7,472 bases of DNA. Origin: Bacteroidales bacterium. GTDB lineage: Bacteria > Bacteroidota > Bacteroidia > Bacteroidales > Dysgonomonadaceae. This document shows, piece by piece, positions 5,350-7,472 of this stretch (positions within the stretch are counted from its first letter, which is position 1; each line of letters opens with the position of its first letter). The notes under the pieces were generated by a model, which saw only the letters and a list, made by a program, of their open reading frames with translations, did not search any database and was not told the DNA's origin. The position numbers and the translations under genes were made by a program. The DNA is taken from NCBI GenBank assembly GCA_012728155.1, contig JAAYFR010000418.1, positions 1 to 7,472 of the forward strand, written 5' to 3'.

Positions 5350-7087
5350 GATCCTGTTTATTTGTAGATAAATTGATTTCATAATGTTTTTCAAATTCAG
5401 AGATAATCTTTTTCTGGTTTTCTATTATCTCGTCTTTGTCCCATTTATCATTGGCGAATACAGATATGGTGTGAGGTAGATCCCTACTTCTGAATGTTTT
5501 TGTCAAATCAAAGAATATCTTTTTTTTCTCTTTAAATGTTTTGTTCCCAAGTTGAGAGTTATTGCTTTTATCCAGCAATACTAAGTTGCCAATGCTATGT
5601 TCACTGATATCTTTAGGGCATTCGTCTCTGTCTAACCATTCATCACCACAAGGGCGGCAATCTCCAATTGGTGCATCATTCCCATCTTTATATTCTTTTC
5701 CATTTAAATGAAAGACTTTTGACTTGGGATGAATATGCTCCAATGATTGGTTGTCAAAAACAGAGAAATTAATTTTTCTTCCCTTTTTGTCGTTAGCTTC
5801 ATTGTTTGTTAACACATTCAAATAAAGGAGGTATTTTCGGGCAAAACCATCCCCATCAAAATTGTAGACAAATTTATGACTAAGCGCATCAAGAACCATT
5901 TGTGCTTTATCTTCTTTGCTTTCTCCATTTTTTTCTTTGGCATCCTCTTCGTTTTTAACCCGTGGAATTTCGGTAATTTGTTTAAAGGTCGCCCCTATGG
6001 CCCGCCACTTTGCACAATTTTTCAGTTTATCAATATTATGTTTATTATCAATGAAGTAGTTGATAATTTTATACTTATCTTCTCCGGAATCTTTAATAGA
6101 AATCCCTAACAGGTTATATATGATGGGATTATTATAAATATCCTCGAACGATTTTTGTAAAATACGGATGCCTCTAAAGTGCTTTTTAGTACTCTTCTTG
6201 TCGGATAATAAACCGGTCTTGAATGCTTCGAAGCTAAACACTTTCCCATTTTTACATCTACGGTAATAGTATTCTAAAAGCAAACCCATCGGCCTTTTAT
6301 CCTTAAAGAAATATCTAACATCCAGCCTGTTCCACCAGTAAAGCCATCTATCCCATTCCCGAGCATACCGGCTACGTAACGCATTAATATCCCATTCTAT
6401 CGTACTATTCCTATCTTCATGACTCGAGGATAAAGAAACTTGACGGAGCATTTCAGCCTTAATAAGTTCTTCAGGAAGCATAATGGCTTTACTTCCATTC
6501 ATCATCGTAAATGTTTTGATAGCTTTCTCTTTAGGAATATCAATGTATAAAAACTTTATCCTTTCTAAAAGGTATGAGAGCAAATCCTCCTTCTTCTTCG
6601 CCTCCCAATTCACTTTAGTGCTTATAATACATAATGTTTTTTTAAAAAAGAATATATCTTGATATTCTTCTTTAGAATTTTCAACACTTAAGCAGAGAAG
6701 TTCTTCTTCGTCCTTTCCATTCAGATTATTCAAAAAATTCTCTGATTCTTTTCTTATATCATATTTAATTTTGATGTGCTTATATCCCATATAATGCAAG
6801 AAGAGATAAAAGAAAACTGTACGCTGTTGACCGTCAATCAGCTCAATATTCGTGTCCGACTCTGATACTGTAACTCCTTGAAGAAAGATGTCCGTCTGCT
6901 TCGAAAATCCATCTATTTTTGTATCGAGGATAAATTCTACTGAGTTTTTGTCTTTGTCTGACTTATTTGATTTACCCCAAATATACCCTCTTTGATAATT
7001 GGGGATGACAAATGTTTTACCCTTGTCAAGATACTCCTTTAATGAGATTAATTTATTCATTTCCAAATCGATTATAGTAAATTTCAT
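5342..7087 (-). CDS. DUF262-DUF1524 protein: predicted NTP-dependent HNH endonuclease (GmrSD/SspE-like)
   Basis: This 581-residue protein carries both halves of a GmrSD-like restriction enzyme. DUF262 motifs are VIPNYQRGYIWG (27-38), IDGQQRT (84-90) and FTMMNGSKAIMLPEELIK (193-210). The C-terminal HNH domain has EHIHP (450-454) and NLVLLDKSNNSQLGNKTF (501-518), matching the DUF1524 pattern of a catalytic His-x-x-Pro followed by Asn residues. Enzymes of this kind bind a nucleotide and nick or cut DNA that carries foreign modification. Between the HNH halves sits a Cys-rich insert (C477-x2-C480, C490, H497) that could bind zinc. A charged, low-complexity linker covers about 378-394. The ATG at 7087 is used; an internal ATG at 7060 (residue 10) keeps every motif and is a real alternative. 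It is the first gene of the operon, has a -7 box 30 bases upstream, and overlaps the second DUF262 gene. Confidence 0.9.
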   Translation of the reverse strand: MKFTIIDLEMNKLISLKEYLDKGKTFVIPNYQRGYIWGKSNKSDKDKNSVEFILDTKIDGFSKQTDIFLQGVTVSESDTNIELIDGQQRTVFFYLFLHYMGYKHIKIKYDIRKESENFLNNLNGKDEEELLCLSVENSKEEYQDIFFFKKTLCIISTKVNWEAKKKEDLLSYLLERIKFLYIDIPKEKAIKTFTMMNGSKAIMLPEELIKAEMLRQVSLSSSHEDRNSTIEWDINALRSRYAREWDRWLYWWNRLDVRYFFKDKRPMGLLLEYYYRRCKNGKVFSFEAFKTGLLSDKKSTKKHFRGIRILQKSFEDIYNNPIIYNLLGISIKDSGEDKYKIINYFIDNKHNIDKLKNCAKWRAIGATFKQITEIPRVKNEEDAKEKNGESKEDKAQMVLDALSHKFVYNFDGDGFARKYLLYLNVLTNNEANDKKGRKINFSVFDNQSLEHIHPKSKVFHLNGKEYKDGNDAPIGDCRPCGDEWLDRDECPKDISEHSIGNLVLLDKSNNSQLGNKTFKEKKKIFFDLTKTFRSRDLPHTISVFANDKWDKDEIIENQKKIISEFEKHYEINLSTNKQDHE

Positions 7088-7117
7088 GCAAGATTAATGT
7101 GAATTTCAAACAATCTC

Positions 7118-7125
7118 CAAAGATA
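7118..7125 (-). promoter_or_regulatory. Candidate -7 promoter element (TATCTTTG) of the DUF262 operon
   Basis: The minus strand reads TATCTTTG, a perfect TAnnTTTG, 30 bases before the ATG at 7087. At the normal spacing the -33 region reads about TGAA; the nearest TTTG (7153-7156) is 27 bases away, too far for the usual geometry. The probable IS end starts about 35 bases upstream, so the insertion may have replaced or moved upstream control sequences. Confidence 0.5.
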
Positions 7126-7153
7126 GTAAAAAATTCTCTGTTTATTTCACCCC

Positions 7154-7212
7154 AAAAGTGGTTCTTCGTCAAATTTGGTGCTACTTATCCTGAGTTCGAA
7201 AGAACCACTTTT
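7154..7212. repeat. 13-bp perfect inverted repeat across the IS end and the transposase 3' end
   Basis: AAAAGTGGTTCTT (7154-7166) is repeated inverted as AAGAACCACTTTT (7200-7212), separated by 33 bases. The right arm lies in the last codons of the transposase; the left arm covers the probable IS terminus. It may be a terminal/subterminal pair bound by the transposase, or a long-loop hairpin at the transposase stop. No T-run follows on the transcript strand (GGGG follows), so a standard terminator is doubtful. CAAATTTG (7170-7177) inside the loop is itself palindromic. Confidence 0.6.
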
Positions 7213-7472
7213 CTTCTTAGCAACTCAAATCCCGCTCTACCGTACATCTCTCTTTTCTTATTTTTCAATCTGTTTACATGGCCCTCTACAACTCCATTAC
7301 TCCAAGGGTATTTAATGGCGTTTTTTACTGCTTCCAAATCATGATTAATACCATTTATAAAACTTCTAATCTTTTTTATTTCGGTCGACTTATAATTATC
7401 AATCCATTGGTCTAATCTGAGTTCATCTTTACTGTTTAAAACCTCTCTAAAAGTGTTGTATGCTTCTCTCAT
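7160..7472 (-). mobile_element. Partial ISL3-family insertion sequence, end nearest the DUF262 operon
   Basis: Reading rightward into the element, the sequence begins GGTTCTTCGTCAAATTTGGT, which has the GG-x-TCTTC look I associate with ISL3-family terminal repeats, followed 25 bases later by the transposase stop. The element continues past the right edge, so its other terminus and the 8-bp target duplication typical of the family cannot be checked. If the terminus is at 7160, the adjacent eight bases CCAAAAGT (7152-7159) would be one copy of that duplication. The boundary could be off by about ten bases. Confidence 0.6.
7185..7472 (-). CDS. ISL3-family transposase, C-terminal 95 residues (gene continues past the right edge)
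   Basis: The visible part carries the C-terminal signature of ISL3 transposases: WSNGVVEGHVNRLKNKKREM followed by YGRAGFELLRRKV. The Glu of VVEG is the expected last acidic residue of the DDE catalytic triad; the two Asp residues lie outside the window. The enzyme would cut and rejoin the ends of its own IS. The stop is TAA at 7187-7185. An ATG falls exactly at 7472-7470, but the family is about 400 residues long, so this is an internal Met and the gene is cut by the window edge. The visible part is undamaged, with no frameshift or stop, so the element could be intact. It is co-directional with the DUF262 genes, so read-through from it could add to their expression. Confidence 0.85.
   Translation of the reverse strand: MREAYNTFREVLNSKDELRLDQWIDNYKSTEIKKIRSFINGINHDLEAVKNAIKYPWSNGVVEGHVNRLKNKKREMYGRAGFELLRRKVVLSNSG

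Noticed and set aside
5350..5394. Upstream ATG for the second DUF262 gene
   Set aside because: It would overlap the preceding gene by about 50 bases, and the extra 15 residues match nothing in the family; the ATG overlapping the stop is typical coupling.
7099..7344. Plus-strand open frame of 81 residues
   Set aside because: It runs opposite the transposase end and the IS terminus, and no family resemblance is seen.
1..7472. CRISPR array, tRNA, rRNA or riboswitch
   Set aside because: No regularly spaced repeats, cloverleaf-like segments or conserved RNA motifs were seen on either strand.

Overview
The window looks like an accessory island from a gut Bacteroidales genome (Bacteroides or Parabacteroides type). 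The reasons are AT-rich DNA, genes without clear Shine-Dalgarno sites, -7 boxes of the Bacteroidetes form TAnnTTTG, and small proteins of a style I associate with Bacteroides. This placement is inference; no rRNA or housekeeping marker is present. Every gene I accept is on the minus strand, so transcription runs from high to low coordinates.

From the right edge: (1) 7160-7472 holds the 3' part of an ISL3-type transposase and the probable end of that insertion sequence. (2) 3082-7087 is a two-gene operon of overlapping DUF262 (ParB/sulfiredoxin-fold NTPase) genes. The first protein has DUF262 plus a C-terminal HNH nuclease of the DUF1524/GmrSD type. The second has DUF262 and a long C-terminal region without an HNH. 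A -7 box lies 30 bases before the first gene and about 35 bases from the IS end. (3) A 96-base gap with two inverted repeats leads to (4) a classical AAA ATPase (1282-2985) with two probable winged-helix domains before the ATPase core, followed closely by a helical protein of unknown function (883-1263). That gene appears to be followed, in the +1 frame, by an unlisted protein-like stretch (753-920): either a frameshifted or deleted C-terminus or a 55-residue overlapping gene. (5) After a second -7 box, two tiny genes follow 19 bases apart: a 73-residue protein (433-654) and an 83-residue protein with two zinc-finger-like repeats (162-413). (6) The first 31 bases are the start of another minus-strand gene whose first ten residues recall Bacteroides WYL-domain regulators.

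The paired DUF262 proteins resemble modification-dependent (type IV) restriction systems such as GmrSD and SspE, so the most likely job of the operon is defence against foreign, perhaps modified, DNA. The AAA ATPase cassette beside it may be a separate module; nothing in the sequence proves that the two act together. I found no CRISPR array, tRNA, rRNA or convincing intrinsic terminator.
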